From positions 1,200,265 through 1,264,264 of the forward strand of contig NC_021039.1 of NCBI RefSeq assembly GCF_000210095.1: a stretch of DNA of 64,000 nucleotides, written 5' to 3'. Of this stretch, positions 33,493 to 43,462 are shown one piece after another. Position 1 is the first letter of the stretch. Each line of letters begins with the position of its first letter. Origin of the DNA: Ruminococcus champanellensis 18P13 = JCM 17042 (lineage in GTDB: Bacteria > Bacillota > Clostridia > Oscillospirales > Ruminococcaceae). Under the pieces are notes generated by a model. The model was given only the letters and a program-made list of their open reading frames with translations, was not told the origin of the DNA and did not search any database. A program made the position numbers and the translations under genes.

Positions 33493-34884
33493 ATGGTCTT
33501 TTCAAGCATTGTATTCTTGTTTTACTTTTTGCCGATCTTTCTGATCGTCTATTTTGTCACACCCAAGAAGCTGAAAAACAGTGTGCTGTTCCTGTCCGGT
33601 CTGATTTTCTATGCCTGGGGCGAACCGATCAATGTGATCTATATGCTGCTGTGCATTCTCATCAACTACGGTGCCGGCCGGCTGATGGAACGGGCGGACA
33701 AAAACGAAAAACGCCGGAAGCTGATTATGATCCTGGCTGTGGTATTCAGTCTGGGATTGCTGGGTGTGTTCAAATACAGCGGCTTTTTCGCCGGCATCTT
33801 CGGGCTTGACATTCAGACACCGGCGCTGCCCATCGGTATTTCCTTCTACACCTTCCAGAGCATGTCCTACTGCATCGATCTGTACCGCCGCTCCATTGGC
33901 GTACAGAAAAGCATCGTGGATTTCGGCGCCTATGTGACCATGTTCCCCCAGCTGATTGCCGGGCCCATTGTCCGGTATGCGGATGTGGAGCGGGAACTGA
34001 ACCAGCGCAGCGTGAATCTGCCTGCCATGGGGGAGGGTGTTGGTACCTTTACCTGCGGTCTTGCCAAAAAGGTGATTCTTGCCAACAGCATTGGCATGCT
34101 TTGGACGGAGATCAAGGGTCATGATCTGGGGCAGCTTTCCGCCTGCACTGCCTGGATCGGCATTCTGGCATATACCTTCCAGATTTACTTTGACTTTTCC
34201 GGTTACTCGGACATGGCCATCGGTCTGGGCAAGATGCTGGGCTTCCACTTTCCGAAAAACTTTGACCATCCCTACCAGGCAACCAGCATTACGGATTTCT
34301 GGCGCCGGTGGCACATTACGCTGAGCACCTGGTTCCGGGAGTATGTATACATTCCTCTGGGAGGCAACCGGGTCAGCAAGCTGAAGTGGGTGCGGAATCT
34401 GATGATTGTCTGGGGATTGACTGGCTTCTGGCACGGTGCAAGCTGGAACTTCATTTTCTGGGGTCTGTATTTCGGCATCCTGCTGACCGTTGAAAAGCTC
34501 TGGCTGGGTAAGTATATTCAAAAGCTGCCTCGATTCCTGGCATGGCTGTACACCTTCTTCTGCGTGGTCATCAGCTGGGTGATGTTCGATCTGAGTACCG
34601 TATCCCAGATCACCACCTTTATCAAGTCCATGTTCGGCGGCTCCGGTGTACTGATCGATGACTATGCCCGGTATCAGTTCCACACCTATGTGTTGATTTT
34701 CCTGCTGTGCGCATTGAGTGCCACCAGCTTTGGAAAATGGCTTCTGGAAAAGGTGCGCCGTTCCAAGCGGGTGGATCAGATCCTCTGCGTGCTGACACCG
34801 GTGGTACAGATGGGCTTGTTTGTGCTGTGTATCGCATATCTGGTGAACGAAACCTATAACCCGTTCTTATATTTCCGATTCTAG
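33493..34884 (+). CDS. MBOAT-family O-acyltransferase (AlgI/DltB-like)
   Basis: A 463-residue membrane enzyme with about ten hydrophobic segments. It has the MBOAT features PIGISFYTFQSMSY near residue 115, DFSGYSDMAIGLG near 233, WRRWHITLSTWFREYVYIPL near 273 and WGLTGFWHGASWNFIFWGLY near 310, which includes the catalytic His. AlgI-type proteins move acetyl groups across the membrane for O-acetylation of exopolysaccharide. The partner hydrolase-like protein is encoded 14 bases downstream. GGAG precedes the ATG at 33493. Confidence 0.9.
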   Translation: MVFSSIVFLFYFLPIFLIVYFVTPKKLKNSVLFLSGLIFYAWGEPINVIYMLLCILINYGAGRLMERADKNEKRRKLIMILAVVFSLGLLGVFKYSGFFAGIFGLDIQTPALPIGISFYTFQSMSYCIDLYRRSIGVQKSIVDFGAYVTMFPQLIAGPIVRYADVERELNQRSVNLPAMGEGVGTFTCGLAKKVILANSIGMLWTEIKGHDLGQLSACTAWIGILAYTFQIYFDFSGYSDMAIGLGKMLGFHFPKNFDHPYQATSITDFWRRWHITLSTWFREYVYIPLGGNRVSKLKWVRNLMIVWGLTGFWHGASWNFIFWGLYFGILLTVEKLWLGKYIQKLPRFLAWLYTFFCVVISWVMFDLSTVSQITTFIKSMFGGSGVLIDDYARYQFHTYVLIFLLCALSATSFGKWLLEKVRRSKRVDQILCVLTPVVQMGLFVLCIAYLVNETYNPFLYFRF

Positions 34885-34898
34885 AAAGGAGTATCGCT

Positions 34899-36041
34899 AT
34901 GAAAAAAGTACAGCAAATGATATCCGCAGTGATCTTTCTGGCGGTACTGTTCGGACTGATGTTCAGCTCCCTGCTGCTGCCGAAAAAATCTGTATCCGAA
35001 ACCGAGAACCGGACTTTGGCGGAGATGCCGCAGTTGACTGCTGCCGGCGTCAAGGACAAATCCTATATGGACGGGGTGGAAACCTATGCGGCGGATCACT
35101 TTGTCCTGCGGGATCAGTGGGTTGCGGTGAAATCCGCAGCGGAGCTTGCCGCCGGCAAAAAGGAGATCGGCGGGGTGTATATCACCGATGAACGGCTGAT
35201 TGGAAAGCTGACGGAGGATGATGTGGATGAGGCACGGCTGAAGCAGTCCATAGACGGGGTGCGTGCCTTTGCGCAGAATACGGAGACCCCTGTGGCCATG
35301 CTGCTGGCGCCCACGGCGGCAGAGGTATATTCCGACACCCTGCCTGCATATGCCCCCAATCTGGATCAGCAGCAGCTGATCTCCCGGGTGGCAGATGACC
35401 TGCGTGGGGATGTGACCATGATCAATGTGTACAATTCCCTGTATGCAATGCGCAACGAGTATATCTACTACCGGACGGATCATCACTGGACCTCCTATGG
35501 GGCGTTCCTGGCGTATCAGACCGCCATCAAGAAGCTGGGCTTTTCTCCGGTCTCCTATGAAATGTACAACATTGAGCATGCGGCAGACGACTTCCGGGGC
35601 ACCCTGTATTCCAAGAGCCTGTACCGGGGCATCGAGCCGGATATGATCGATCTGTATCATTACAATGGCACGGATCCGGTCACCAGCGTTACCATCAACG
35701 ACGGCTTGAACGAAACGGAGTATCAGTCCATCTACTTCTGGGATTTTCTGAACACCAGCGAGAAGTACAGCGTCTTTCTGGGCAGAAACGCAGCCATGGT
35801 GACTGTCCGCACCAATGTGAAAAACGACAAGAAGCTACTGCTGATCAAGGATTCCTACGCCAACAGTATGCTGCCATTCCTGACGGAGCATTACAGCGAG
35901 ATCGTGCTGCTGGATATGCGGTATGTGCGGGGAGATTACCATGCTTATGTGGATCCGGATCAGTTCAGCCAAGTACTGGTTCTGTATAATGTATCCAATT
36001 TTGCTACGGACGGAAATATAAAACTTTTGGCTGCGCAGTGA
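34899..36041 (+). CDS. DHHW-family (AlgX/AlgJ-like SGNH) protein
   Basis: A 380-residue exported protein with an N-terminal signal anchor (about 7-28). The defining YYRTDHHWTSYGA motif lies near residue 190, and LLIKDSYANSMLPFL near 310 carries the candidate catalytic Ser of an SGNH-fold esterase or acetyltransferase. Paired with the upstream MBOAT gene, it probably finishes transfer of acetyl groups onto a surface polysaccharide outside the membrane. The polymer is not identifiable from this window. Confidence 0.85.
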   Translation: MKKVQQMISAVIFLAVLFGLMFSSLLLPKKSVSETENRTLAEMPQLTAAGVKDKSYMDGVETYAADHFVLRDQWVAVKSAAELAAGKKEIGGVYITDERLIGKLTEDDVDEARLKQSIDGVRAFAQNTETPVAMLLAPTAAEVYSDTLPAYAPNLDQQQLISRVADDLRGDVTMINVYNSLYAMRNEYIYYRTDHHWTSYGAFLAYQTAIKKLGFSPVSYEMYNIEHAADDFRGTLYSKSLYRGIEPDMIDLYHYNGTDPVTSVTINDGLNETEYQSIYFWDFLNTSEKYSVFLGRNAAMVTVRTNVKNDKKLLLIKDSYANSMLPFLTEHYSEIVLLDMRYVRGDYHAYVDPDQFSQVLVLYNVSNFATDGNIKLLAAQ

Positions 36042-36059
36042 AATATTTTTCAATTCGGC

Positions 36060-36088
36060 TTGTAATGCGCTGAAAATCATGCTATAAT
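36060..36088 (+). promoter_or_regulatory. Promoter of the membrane protein gene at 36180
   Basis: TTGTAA (36060-36065), 17-base spacer, TATAAT (36083-36088), about 90 bases before the start codon. Confidence 0.65.
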
Positions 36089-36179
36089 AATGGCAATAAC
36101 GCACTACCGTTCCGCATGCGCTCTGCCAGGATATAGCTGCGTGTGCGGTTGCATCATTTGGAAGGGAAACGCTTTGGAT

Positions 36180-37268
36180 ATGAACCGTTTTTTTGACAGT
36201 CCCTGGACCAAGCGAGGCCTGTCCCTGCTGTCGATCCCTTATGGGATTTTTCTGGGATTTTTGGCGTACTGGTCTGTTTTTTATGACATTGAAGTATACG
36301 AAAAGGTCAAGTTCGGCTTTGTGCTGTCCATTGGCTGCCTGGCTATGGGTGTGATGATGTTCTATACCCGGCGCCAGCTGATTACCATGATCGTGAGCAT
36401 TGTGACCATGCCCCTTTTGCTGCCCATTGTGCTGCTGAATTTCGGGGAATGGGAAATGCTGATCCCCATTGTGCTGGTTTCTGTTGTGGCGTTCTTTACC
36501 AGCGGCTCTGGCGAAGCTGCCAAGACTATTTCCGGCGCAGTGATTTTGATGCTGTACATGCTGGGTGCATTGGCATACTTTTTCTACACCACCGTGCTGG
36601 TCAGTTCTGTCCAGAAGTCACCGGGCCCCAGTCAGATTTCCCCGTCCGGTGCGTACCGGTATGAGGTCACCTACAGTATGGACAAGTGCGGCGGCGGCAC
36701 CTCTGTGATCGTTGCGCCCAATACCTATGACACATCTTTTTCTTATATGTATTGCCGGGCAAAGGGCTTTGACCGGACGGTGTATGTGAATCGCCCCCTG
36801 TCCGAGCCTGAGCTGGAATGGACAACCGAAAAGCGCACGGATATTACCGCCAAGATCCTGGAGATCAACCCGGATGCTGTACTGAGCTTGTCCGAAAGCC
36901 AGATGCACACACTGGGGCGGGATCGGGGCTTTACGATGGAGATCCGGGTGAAGGATCTGAACCAGAAGCAGTTAAAAACCCTTGGTATCGTTTTGCCGAA
37001 AAGTGACGGAACCGCAGAAGTGCCGGAGGGCATGCGCCTGTACGCGGATGATACCATTACGCTGGATCTATCCAAGCTGCATGCCATTGGCTGGACGGTA
37101 ACGGAGGATGTAAAGCTGTCCGATCTGACGGATCAGCAGCTTGCTGCACTGGGTGTGGCGGAGAGCGGCGATGTGCTGTATGTAAACGGAAACCCTCAGT
37201 TCCGGTATTATATCGCTGTGCTGGACTCCTACTATGATATGTCCAAGCGGGAAATTGTGATCGATTAA
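36180..37268 (+). CDS. Membrane-anchored protein of unknown function
   Basis: A 362-residue protein with four or five membrane helices in the first 145 residues and a C-terminal soluble part that is probably outside the cell. From about residue 220 the soluble part contains three similar units that end in short LxxLxxxQLxxLG-like stretches (LSESQMHTLG, LNQKQLKTLG, LTDQQLAALG). I do not recognise the family. ATG at 36180 or the in-frame TTG two codons earlier could be the start; a GGAAGGG site lies 13 bases before the ATG. It has its own promoter. Confidence 0.65.
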   Translation: MNRFFDSPWTKRGLSLLSIPYGIFLGFLAYWSVFYDIEVYEKVKFGFVLSIGCLAMGVMMFYTRRQLITMIVSIVTMPLLLPIVLLNFGEWEMLIPIVLVSVVAFFTSGSGEAAKTISGAVILMLYMLGALAYFFYTTVLVSSVQKSPGPSQISPSGAYRYEVTYSMDKCGGGTSVIVAPNTYDTSFSYMYCRAKGFDRTVYVNRPLSEPELEWTTEKRTDITAKILEINPDAVLSLSESQMHTLGRDRGFTMEIRVKDLNQKQLKTLGIVLPKSDGTAEVPEGMRLYADDTITLDLSKLHAIGWTVTEDVKLSDLTDQQLAALGVAESGDVLYVNGNPQFRYYIAVLDSYYDMSKREIVID

Positions 37269-37272
37269 GACC

Positions 37273-37335
37273 ATACCGCGCAGAGCTGGCGCATATGGAT
37301 GCGCTGCATCGTTGGGTGGGCTTTGTGCGGTATTG
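37273..37335 (+). repeat. Copy B of the intergenic palindromic repeat
   Basis: ATACCGCGCAGAGC (37273-37286) and GCTTTGTGCGGTAT (37320-37333) are imperfect inverted arms, 12 of 14 bases matching, around a 33-base centre between the membrane protein gene and xylA. The right arm equals the words at 2423-2438 and 48715-48727 in inverse or same sense. Confidence 0.5.
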
Positions 37336-37398
37336 CCTTGAGACGTTTCGGAGCGTTGCTCCGGGCAATATAAACAGAGAAAAAGCAGGAGGTTTATG

Positions 37399-38724
37399 AT
37401 GAGCGAATTTTTTACAGGCATTTCAAAGATCCCCTTTGAGGGAAAGGCATCCAACAATCCCATGGCGTTCAAGTACTACAACCCGGATGAGGTCGTAGGC
37501 GGCAAGACCATGCGGGAGCAGCTGAAGTTTGCGCTGTCCTGGTGGCATACTATGGGGGGAGACGGTACGGACATGTTTGGTGTGGGTACCACCAACAAGA
37601 AGTTCGGCGGAACCGATCCCATGGACATTGCTAAGAGAAAGGTAAACGCTGCGTTTGAGCTGATGGACAAGCTGTCCATCGATTATTTCTGTTTCCACGA
37701 CCGGGATCTGGCGCCGGAGGCTGATAATCTGAAGGAAACCAACCAGCGTCTGGATGAAATCACCGAGTATATTGCACAGATGATGCAGCTGAACCCGGAC
37801 AAGAAGGTTCTGTGGGGTACTGCAAATTGCTTCGGCAATCCCCGGTATATGCATGGTGCCGGCACTGCGCCCAATGCGGACGTGTTTGCATTTGCAGCTG
37901 CGCAGATCAAAAAGGCAATTGAGATCACCGTAAAGCTGGGTGGCAAGGGCTATGTATTCTGGGGCGGCAGAGAGGGCTACGAAACGCTGCTGAACACCAA
38001 TATGGGTCTGGAACTGGATAATATGGCACGGCTGCTGCATATGGCAGTGGACTATGCAAGAAGCATCGGCTTTACCGGCGACTTCTACATCGAGCCCAAG
38101 CCCAAGGAGCCTACCAAGCATCAGTATGATTTTGATACCGCAACCGTGATCGGCTTCCTGCGCAAGTATAATCTGGACAAGGACTTCAAGATGAACATCG
38201 AAGCCAACCACGCAACCCTTGCACAGCACACCTTCCAGCATGAACTGCGGGTAGCACGGGAGAACGGCTTCTTTGGCTCCATCGATGCTAACCAGGGTGA
38301 CACCCTGCTGGGCTGGGATACGGATCAGTTCCCCACTAATACCTATGACGCAGCACTGTGTATGTACGAGGTACTCAAGGCTGGCGGTTTTACCAATGGC
38401 GGTCTGAACTTTGACTCCAAGGCACGGCGTGGATCCTTTGAGATGGAGGATATCTTCCACAGCTACATTGCCGGTATGGACACCTTTGCACTGGGTCTGA
38501 AGATTGCGCAGAAGATGATCGATGACGGACGGATCGACCAGTTCGTGGCTGATCGGTATGCAAGCTGGAACACCGGCATCGGTGCGGATATCATTTCCGG
38601 CAAGGCAACCATGGCAGATTTGGAGGCTTACGCACTGAGCAAGGGCGATGTGACCGCATCCCTCAAGAGCGGTCGTCAGGAATTGCTGGAAAGCATCCTG
38701 AACAATATTATGTTCAATCTTTAA
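37399..38724 (+). CDS. xylA: Xylose isomerase
   Basis: A 441-residue metal-dependent isomerase converting D-xylose to D-xylulose. Family motifs are [10 protein letters not shown] near the start, FCFHDRD near residue 96, [14 protein letters not shown] near 190, [14 protein letters not shown] near 231 and [17 protein letters not shown] near 296, with the metal-binding acidic residues. I start at the second of two adjacent ATGs because it is 6 bases after GGAGG. Xylulokinase follows after a short hairpin. Confidence 0.96.
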   Translation: MSEFFTGISKIPFEGKASNNPMAFKYYNPDEVVGGKTMREQLKFALSWWHTMGGDGTDMFGVGTTNKKFGGTDPMDIAKRKVNAAFELMDKLSIDYFCFHDRDLAPEADNLKETNQRLDEITEYIAQMMQLNPDKKVLWGTANCFGNPRYMHGAGTAPNADVFAFAAAQIKKAIEITVKLGGKGYVFWGGREGYETLLNTNMGLELDNMARLLHMAVDYARSIGFTGDFYIEPKPKEPTKHQYDFDTATVIGFLRKYNLDKDFKMNIEANHATLAQHTFQHELRVARENGFFGSIDANQGDTLLGWDTDQFPTNTYDAALCMYEVLKAGGFTNGGLNFDSKARRGSFEMEDIFHSYIAGMDTFALGLKIAQKMIDDGRIDQFVADRYASWNTGIGADIISGKATMADLEAYALSKGDVTASLKSGRQELLESILNNIMFNL

Positions 38725-38731
38725 TGAACGC

Positions 38732-38760
38732 AGAATGGCTATCCGGGGGATAGCCATTCT
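38732..38760 (+). terminator. Hairpin between xylA and xylB
   Basis: AGAATGGCTATC (38732-38743) and GATAGCCATTCT (38749-38760) form a perfect 12-bp stem. There is no clean T run, so it may be an mRNA-stability or attenuating hairpin rather than a full terminator. Confidence 0.6.
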
Positions 38761-38783
38761 TGTACTGGAAAGGAAGTGTACAG

Positions 38784-40307
38784 ATGGCATATGTACTGGG
38801 CGTAGATATTGGCACCAGCGGCACTAAAACGGTGTTGTTTGATCAGAATGGAGCGGTGATCGCATCCGCAAGTGAGGAGTATCCTCTGTATCAGCCCCAG
38901 AACGGCTACGCAGAGCAGGATCCGGCAGATTGGTATCAAGCCACCATCCACACCATTGCAAAGGTGATGAAAACCAGCGGTGTGCCCAAGGAAGAAGTTA
39001 AAGGCATTGGTCTGTCCGGGCAGATGCATGGGCTGGTGATGCTGGATGACCAGTATCAGGTGATCCGCCGCTCCATTATCTGGTGCGATCAGCGTACCGC
39101 AGCGGAGTGTGCAGAGATCACAGAGCGTGTAGGCGCACAGCGGCTGATTGAGATCACGGCGAATCCGGCGCTGACCGGGTTTACCGCATCCAAGATCCTC
39201 TGGGTGCGGAATCATGAACCTGAGCATTATGCAAAGTGCAGGTACATCCTGCTGCCAAAGGACTACATCCGTTTTATGCTGACCGGAGAGATCGCAACGG
39301 AGGTTTCTGACGCATCCGGCATGCAGTTGCTGGACATTCCCAAGCGTCAGTGGTCGGATGAGGTACTGGAAAAGCTGGAGATCGATAAATCCATGTTGGG
39401 TAAGGTGTATGAAAGCCCCGAGATCACCGGTAGAGTGACCCCCAAGGCGGCGGAGCTTACCGGTCTTGCGGCAGGAACCATTGTAGTAGGCGGCGCCGGG
39501 GACAATGCGGCGGCGGCAGTGGGCACCGGCGTGGTGACGGATGGAAAGGCGTTTACGACCATCGGCACCAGCGGCGTGGTGTTTGCACATACTTCGGATA
39601 TTACCATTGACGCCAAGGGGAGAGTGCATACCTTCTGCTGTGCTGTGCCTGGCTGCTGGCATGTTATGGGCGTGACCCAGGGGGCAGGACTTTCCTTGAA
39701 GTGGTTCCGGGATAATTTCTGCGGCGCAGAAAAGGAAACCGCCAAGTATATGGGTGTGGACGAATACTATCTGATGGATCAGCAGGCTGCACAGGTTCCC
39801 GTTGGAGCAAACCGGCTGTTTTATCTGCCATATCTGATGGGGGAGCGCACACCTCACCTGGATCCGGATGCAAGAGGAGTCTTTTTCGGTCTGTCCGCTA
39901 TGCACACCAAGCGGGATATGCTCCGTGCGGTGATGGAAGGCGTTGCATACTCCCTGCGTGACTGCGTAGAGGTGTGCCGGGAGATGGGCGTATCCGTCAG
40001 TGATATGATGGCATGCGGCGGCGGCGGTACTTCCGCTTTGTGGCGGCAGATGCTGGCGGATCTGTACGGCTGTTCCGTGAAGACGGTGACCTCCAAGGAG
40101 GGCCCGGCACTGGGCGTTGCCATTCTGGCAATGGTAGGTGCCGGTATGTATGACTCTGTGCCGGAAGCATGCCAGGCGGTGATCCGCACCAAGCAGGTGC
40201 AGGAGCCCATCCCGGAGCAGATTCCGGTGTACGATCGGTGCTACCAGATGTACCGCAGTTTGTATCCGGCAATGCGGAATAGCTTCAAGGCATTGGCAAA
40301 GCTGTAA
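38784..40307 (+). CDS. xylB: Xylulokinase
   Basis: A 507-residue FGGY-family kinase phosphorylating D-xylulose. It has the ATPase-fold start VLGVDIGTSGTKTVLFDQ, GLSGQMHGLV near residue 79 with the substrate site, the YLMGERTPHLDPDARG region near 355 and ACGGGGTSALWRQMLADLYG near 416. It completes the pathway into the pentose phosphate route with xylA. No xylose regulator is encoded next to the pair. Confidence 0.94.
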   Translation: MAYVLGVDIGTSGTKTVLFDQNGAVIASASEEYPLYQPQNGYAEQDPADWYQATIHTIAKVMKTSGVPKEEVKGIGLSGQMHGLVMLDDQYQVIRRSIIWCDQRTAAECAEITERVGAQRLIEITANPALTGFTASKILWVRNHEPEHYAKCRYILLPKDYIRFMLTGEIATEVSDASGMQLLDIPKRQWSDEVLEKLEIDKSMLGKVYESPEITGRVTPKAAELTGLAAGTIVVGGAGDNAAAAVGTGVVTDGKAFTTIGTSGVVFAHTSDITIDAKGRVHTFCCAVPGCWHVMGVTQGAGLSLKWFRDNFCGAEKETAKYMGVDEYYLMDQQAAQVPVGANRLFYLPYLMGERTPHLDPDARGVFFGLSAMHTKRDMLRAVMEGVAYSLRDCVEVCREMGVSVSDMMACGGGGTSALWRQMLADLYGCSVKTVTSKEGPALGVAILAMVGAGMYDSVPEACQAVIRTKQVQEPIPEQIPVYDRCYQMYRSLYPAMRNSFKALAKL

Positions 40308-40322
40308 GCACATAAGGCGGGG

Positions 40323-40352
40323 AAAGGATGGAGAATACTTTATCCTTTTTTT
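40323..40352 (+). terminator. Probable terminator after xylB
   Basis: AAAGGAT (40323-40329) and ATCCTTT (40342-40348) with a T run to 40352; a short 7-bp stem. Confidence 0.5.
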
Positions 40353-40363
40353 GTTTAAATCCC

Positions 40364-40392
40364 TTGCAAAACAAAAAAATCAGTGCTATAAT
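40364..40392 (+). promoter_or_regulatory. Promoter of tex
   Basis: TTGCAA (40364-40369), 17 bases, TATAAT (40387-40392), 30 bases before the ATG. Confidence 0.75.
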
Positions 40393-40421
40393 AGATTTAT
40401 AACGGTCAAAAGGAGTCATGC

Positions 40422-42590
40422 ATGAACATCAATCAAGTGCTGGCACAGGAATTCCATCTGCGCCAGGAACAGATCGACCAGACGGTGGCATTGATCGATG
40501 AAGGGGCAACCATTCCCTTTATTGCCCGATACCGGAAGGAGCGTACCGGTTCTCTGGACGATCAGGTTCTCCGGGAGATCTTCGATCGACTGAATTATTT
40601 GCGGAATCTGGAAAAACGCAAGGAGGAGATCCGGGTCTCCATCACGGAACAGGACAAGATGACGGAGGAGCTTGCCAAAGCCATTGACGCTGCCAAAACC
40701 CTGGTAGAGGTGGAAGATCTGTACCGACCCTATCGCCCCAAGCGCAAGACCCGTGCAAGCGTTGCCCGTGCACATGGTTTGGAGCCGTTGGCACGGCTGC
40801 TGCTTGCCCAAAAGCCAGGTGTGGATCCGGAACGGGAGGCAGCTGCCTTTGTAAATCCGGAGCAGGAGGTGCCCGATGTACAGGCGGCCTTGCAGGGAGC
40901 AATGGACATTCTGGCAGAGGATATTTCCGATGATGCCCAGTTGCGGAAGGATTTGCGGAGTCTGATCGCCAAAAGCGGCACCATATCCGCTGTCGCTGCG
41001 GATCCGGAGGCGGAAAGTGTGTATCGCACATATTACGATTACACAGAGCCGTTGGGGAAAATTGCACACCACCGGGTGCTTGCACTGGATCGGGGCGAAA
41101 AGGAAGGATTTCTGAAGGTGGCAATCTCTCTGCCGGAGCATATGGGGGAGAGCTTTGTGGTGCGGCATTATCTGAAAGGGGATTCTCCCAGCGGTGCCTA
41201 TGTGCGCCAGGCGGCGGAGGACAGCTGCAAGCGGCTGCTGTTTCCCTCGGTAGAGCGGGAGATCCGCAATGAGCTGACGGCAAATGCAGCCGAGCAAGCC
41301 ATTAAGGTGTTTGCATCCAACCTGCGTCAGCTGCTGATGCAGCCCCCGGTGAAGAATACGGTCACGCTGGGACTGGATCCGGGCTTTCGCACCGGCTGTA
41401 AGGTGGCAGTGGTGGATCATACCGGCAAGGTGCTGCATACGGACGTGGTACATATTACGGCAAATTCCGCTGCACAGGTAGCGGCGGATCAGCAAAAGCT
41501 CAAGGGGATCATTGAAAAATGGAAGGTGACTACCATTGCCATTGGAAACGGCACCGCATCCCGGGAAAGCGAGTATATTGTAGCGCAGATCCTCAAGGAG
41601 CTGGACAGAAAAGTCAGCTATATGGTGGTCAGTGAGGCGGGGGCTTCCGTATACTCCGCATCCAAGCTGGCGGCAGAGGAGTTCCCGGAATACGATGTAT
41701 CCCTGCGTAGTGCAGTGTCCATTGCCCGGCGCTTGCAGGATCCTCTGGCAGAGCTGGTGAAGATCGATCCGAAGGCCATTGGTGTGGGGCAGTATCAGCA
41801 CGACATGCCCAAGGCAAGGATGGATGAAGCCCTGACCGGTGTGGTGGAGGACTGTGTAAACAGTGTGGGCGTGGACATCAACACCGCCTCTCACTCCCTC
41901 TTTTCCTATGTGGCAGGCATCAATGCCTCAGTGGCGAAGAATATTGTGGCATACCGGGAGGAAAACGGCGCATTTACCGACCGAAAGCAGTTGCTGAAGG
42001 TGCCGAAGCTAGGGAAAAAGGCATATGAGCAGTGCGCCGGTTTTATCCGTGTCCGGGAGGGGAAGAATCCTCTGGACAATACGGCGGTGCATCCGGAAAG
42101 CTACGAGGCTGCCAGGGGATTGCTGGATGCATGCGGCTTTTCTCTGGCAAGCATCGGCAAGGAGGAGCTTCAATCTCTGTGGGATCGCCTGAACAAGCAG
42201 GGGATGGATGCAATCAGCAGACAGCTTGGGGTAGGCGTACCCACCCTACAGGACATTGTCCGGGAATTACAGAAGCCCGGCAGAGATGTGCGTGACGAGC
42301 TGCCGCCGCCCTTGATGCGCAGTGGGGACATCATGGAACTGAAGGACTTAAAACCAGGCATGGAACTGGTGGGGACAGTCCGGAACGTGATTGATTTCGG
42401 CGCTTTTGTGGATATCGGCGTTCATGAGGATGGGCTGGTGCATATTTCCCAGATCTGCAACCGATATATCAAGCATCCTTTGGATGCGGTAAAGGTAGGG
42501 CAGGTTGTCAAGGTACGGGTGCTGGATGTGGACGTGAAGCGGAAGCGGATCGGTCTGACCATGCGGCTGGATGATACAAACAAGAAATAA
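40422..42590 (+). CDS. tex: Tex-family transcription accessory protein
   Basis: A 722-residue RNA-binding protein. It has the helical Tex N-terminus with PFIARYRKERTGSLDD near residue 31, a YqgF/RuvC-like domain beginning LGLDPGFRTGCKVAVVD near 318, a helix-hairpin-helix pair around 480-560 (VGVDINTASHSLFSYVAGIN) and a C-terminal S1 domain (GTVRNVIDFGAFVDIGVHED near 648). Tex affects transcription and is widespread; its precise biochemical role is not settled. AAAAGGAGTC precedes the ATG. Confidence 0.93.
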   Translation: MNINQVLAQEFHLRQEQIDQTVALIDEGATIPFIARYRKERTGSLDDQVLREIFDRLNYLRNLEKRKEEIRVSITEQDKMTEELAKAIDAAKTLVEVEDLYRPYRPKRKTRASVARAHGLEPLARLLLAQKPGVDPEREAAAFVNPEQEVPDVQAALQGAMDILAEDISDDAQLRKDLRSLIAKSGTISAVAADPEAESVYRTYYDYTEPLGKIAHHRVLALDRGEKEGFLKVAISLPEHMGESFVVRHYLKGDSPSGAYVRQAAEDSCKRLLFPSVEREIRNELTANAAEQAIKVFASNLRQLLMQPPVKNTVTLGLDPGFRTGCKVAVVDHTGKVLHTDVVHITANSAAQVAADQQKLKGIIEKWKVTTIAIGNGTASRESEYIVAQILKELDRKVSYMVVSEAGASVYSASKLAAEEFPEYDVSLRSAVSIARRLQDPLAELVKIDPKAIGVGQYQHDMPKARMDEALTGVVEDCVNSVGVDINTASHSLFSYVAGINASVAKNIVAYREENGAFTDRKQLLKVPKLGKKAYEQCAGFIRVREGKNPLDNTAVHPESYEAARGLLDACGFSLASIGKEELQSLWDRLNKQGMDAISRQLGVGVPTLQDIVRELQKPGRDVRDELPPPLMRSGDIMELKDLKPGMELVGTVRNVIDFGAFVDIGVHEDGLVHISQICNRYIKHPLDAVKVGQVVKVRVLDVDVKRKRIGLTMRLDDTNKK

Positions 42591-42607
42591 CGGAGGAGAA
42601 GTGGGTT

Positions 42608-43267
42608 ATGGAAAAAGTAAAAAAAGTATTGCTAGTGGTCTTTGTGATGATGTTCTTCATTGGCATTATCCTGGTGACGGATTTCGGCAAGATGAAAAAG
42701 TATCAGAACAATGAGGTCACAGACCTTGCGAATCTGGGTTATCGGCAGATGCAGACCGGGGATCTGGTTAGCGGCAAGGTGGATTATGTACTGGATACAG
42801 TTGCAGAGGAGTATGAGACCAAGTTCGGTATCCGGACTTCGGACGATTCCACGAAGCTGTACTACATCATCAGTCTGCCCAACAGCTATGCGGTTTACGA
42901 AACCAGCAATAAGGAAGAGTATGATACGCTGGATAAGATCTGCAACGAAACCTGGGACTATCTGAACTCAGAGGATGGCAGTGCACCGGCACCCACCTCC
43001 AGCCTGATGATCCAGGGCGAGGTCAAGAAGATGGACGACAAGGTTGCCGGGTACTTTAAGGATTGGTTTAAGGAACAGGCGGATTTCAGCGATGAGGACT
43101 TTGAGAAGAACACTGAGGTGTATATGATCTCACGCACCAAGTTCGACGGCTTCCAGCGTTCCGTTTACACCGGCATCGGTCTGGCTGCTGTGGGAGCAGT
43201 GGGATTGATTGTTCTGCTGGTACTGAAGATCAAGGCAAAAAAGCAGTCCAGCCAGGAATTTTATTGA
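42608..43267 (+). CDS. Two-span membrane protein of unknown function
   Basis: A 219-residue protein with a short basic N-terminus, a first membrane helix (about 7-22), an acidic extracytoplasmic domain of about 160 residues, a second helix (about 190-207) and a Lys-rich tail. The domain is rich in Asp and Tyr and shows no enzyme motif that I know. CGGAGGAG precedes the ATG, 17 bases after the tex stop, so it is probably cotranscribed with tex and ends at a strong terminator. Confidence 0.7.
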   Translation: MEKVKKVLLVVFVMMFFIGIILVTDFGKMKKYQNNEVTDLANLGYRQMQTGDLVSGKVDYVLDTVAEEYETKFGIRTSDDSTKLYYIISLPNSYAVYETSNKEEYDTLDKICNETWDYLNSEDGSAPAPTSSLMIQGEVKKMDDKVAGYFKDWFKEQADFSDEDFEKNTEVYMISRTKFDGFQRSVYTGIGLAAVGAVGLIVLLVLKIKAKKQSSQEFY

Positions 43268-43275
43268 TTTACAAG

Positions 43276-43303
43276 GAACAGGCGTAATGCCTGTTCTTTT
43301 TTT
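43276..43303 (+). terminator. Terminator after the tex unit
   Basis: GAACAGGC (43276-43283), loop GTAAT, GCCTGTTC (43289-43296), then seven T residues. Confidence 0.92.
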
Positions 43304-43338
43304 GTGGGATCCATGCCAGGTGCCGCAATCTGCCGGAT

Positions 43339-43367
43339 TTGACGGGTATGCGCCTTTGTGGTATAAT
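43339..43367 (+). promoter_or_regulatory. Promoter of cwlD
   Basis: TTGACG (43339-43344), 17 bases, TATAAT (43362-43367). The leader of about 95 bases shows no known riboswitch. Confidence 0.75.
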
Positions 43368-43462
43368 GAGGCAGTACTCATGATAGTTTGTCATATTTCC
43401 TGTGGGAGTTTCATAGCTTTGAATAGCTCCGGATGGGGAAAAACCGAAAGGGTGTGTGACGA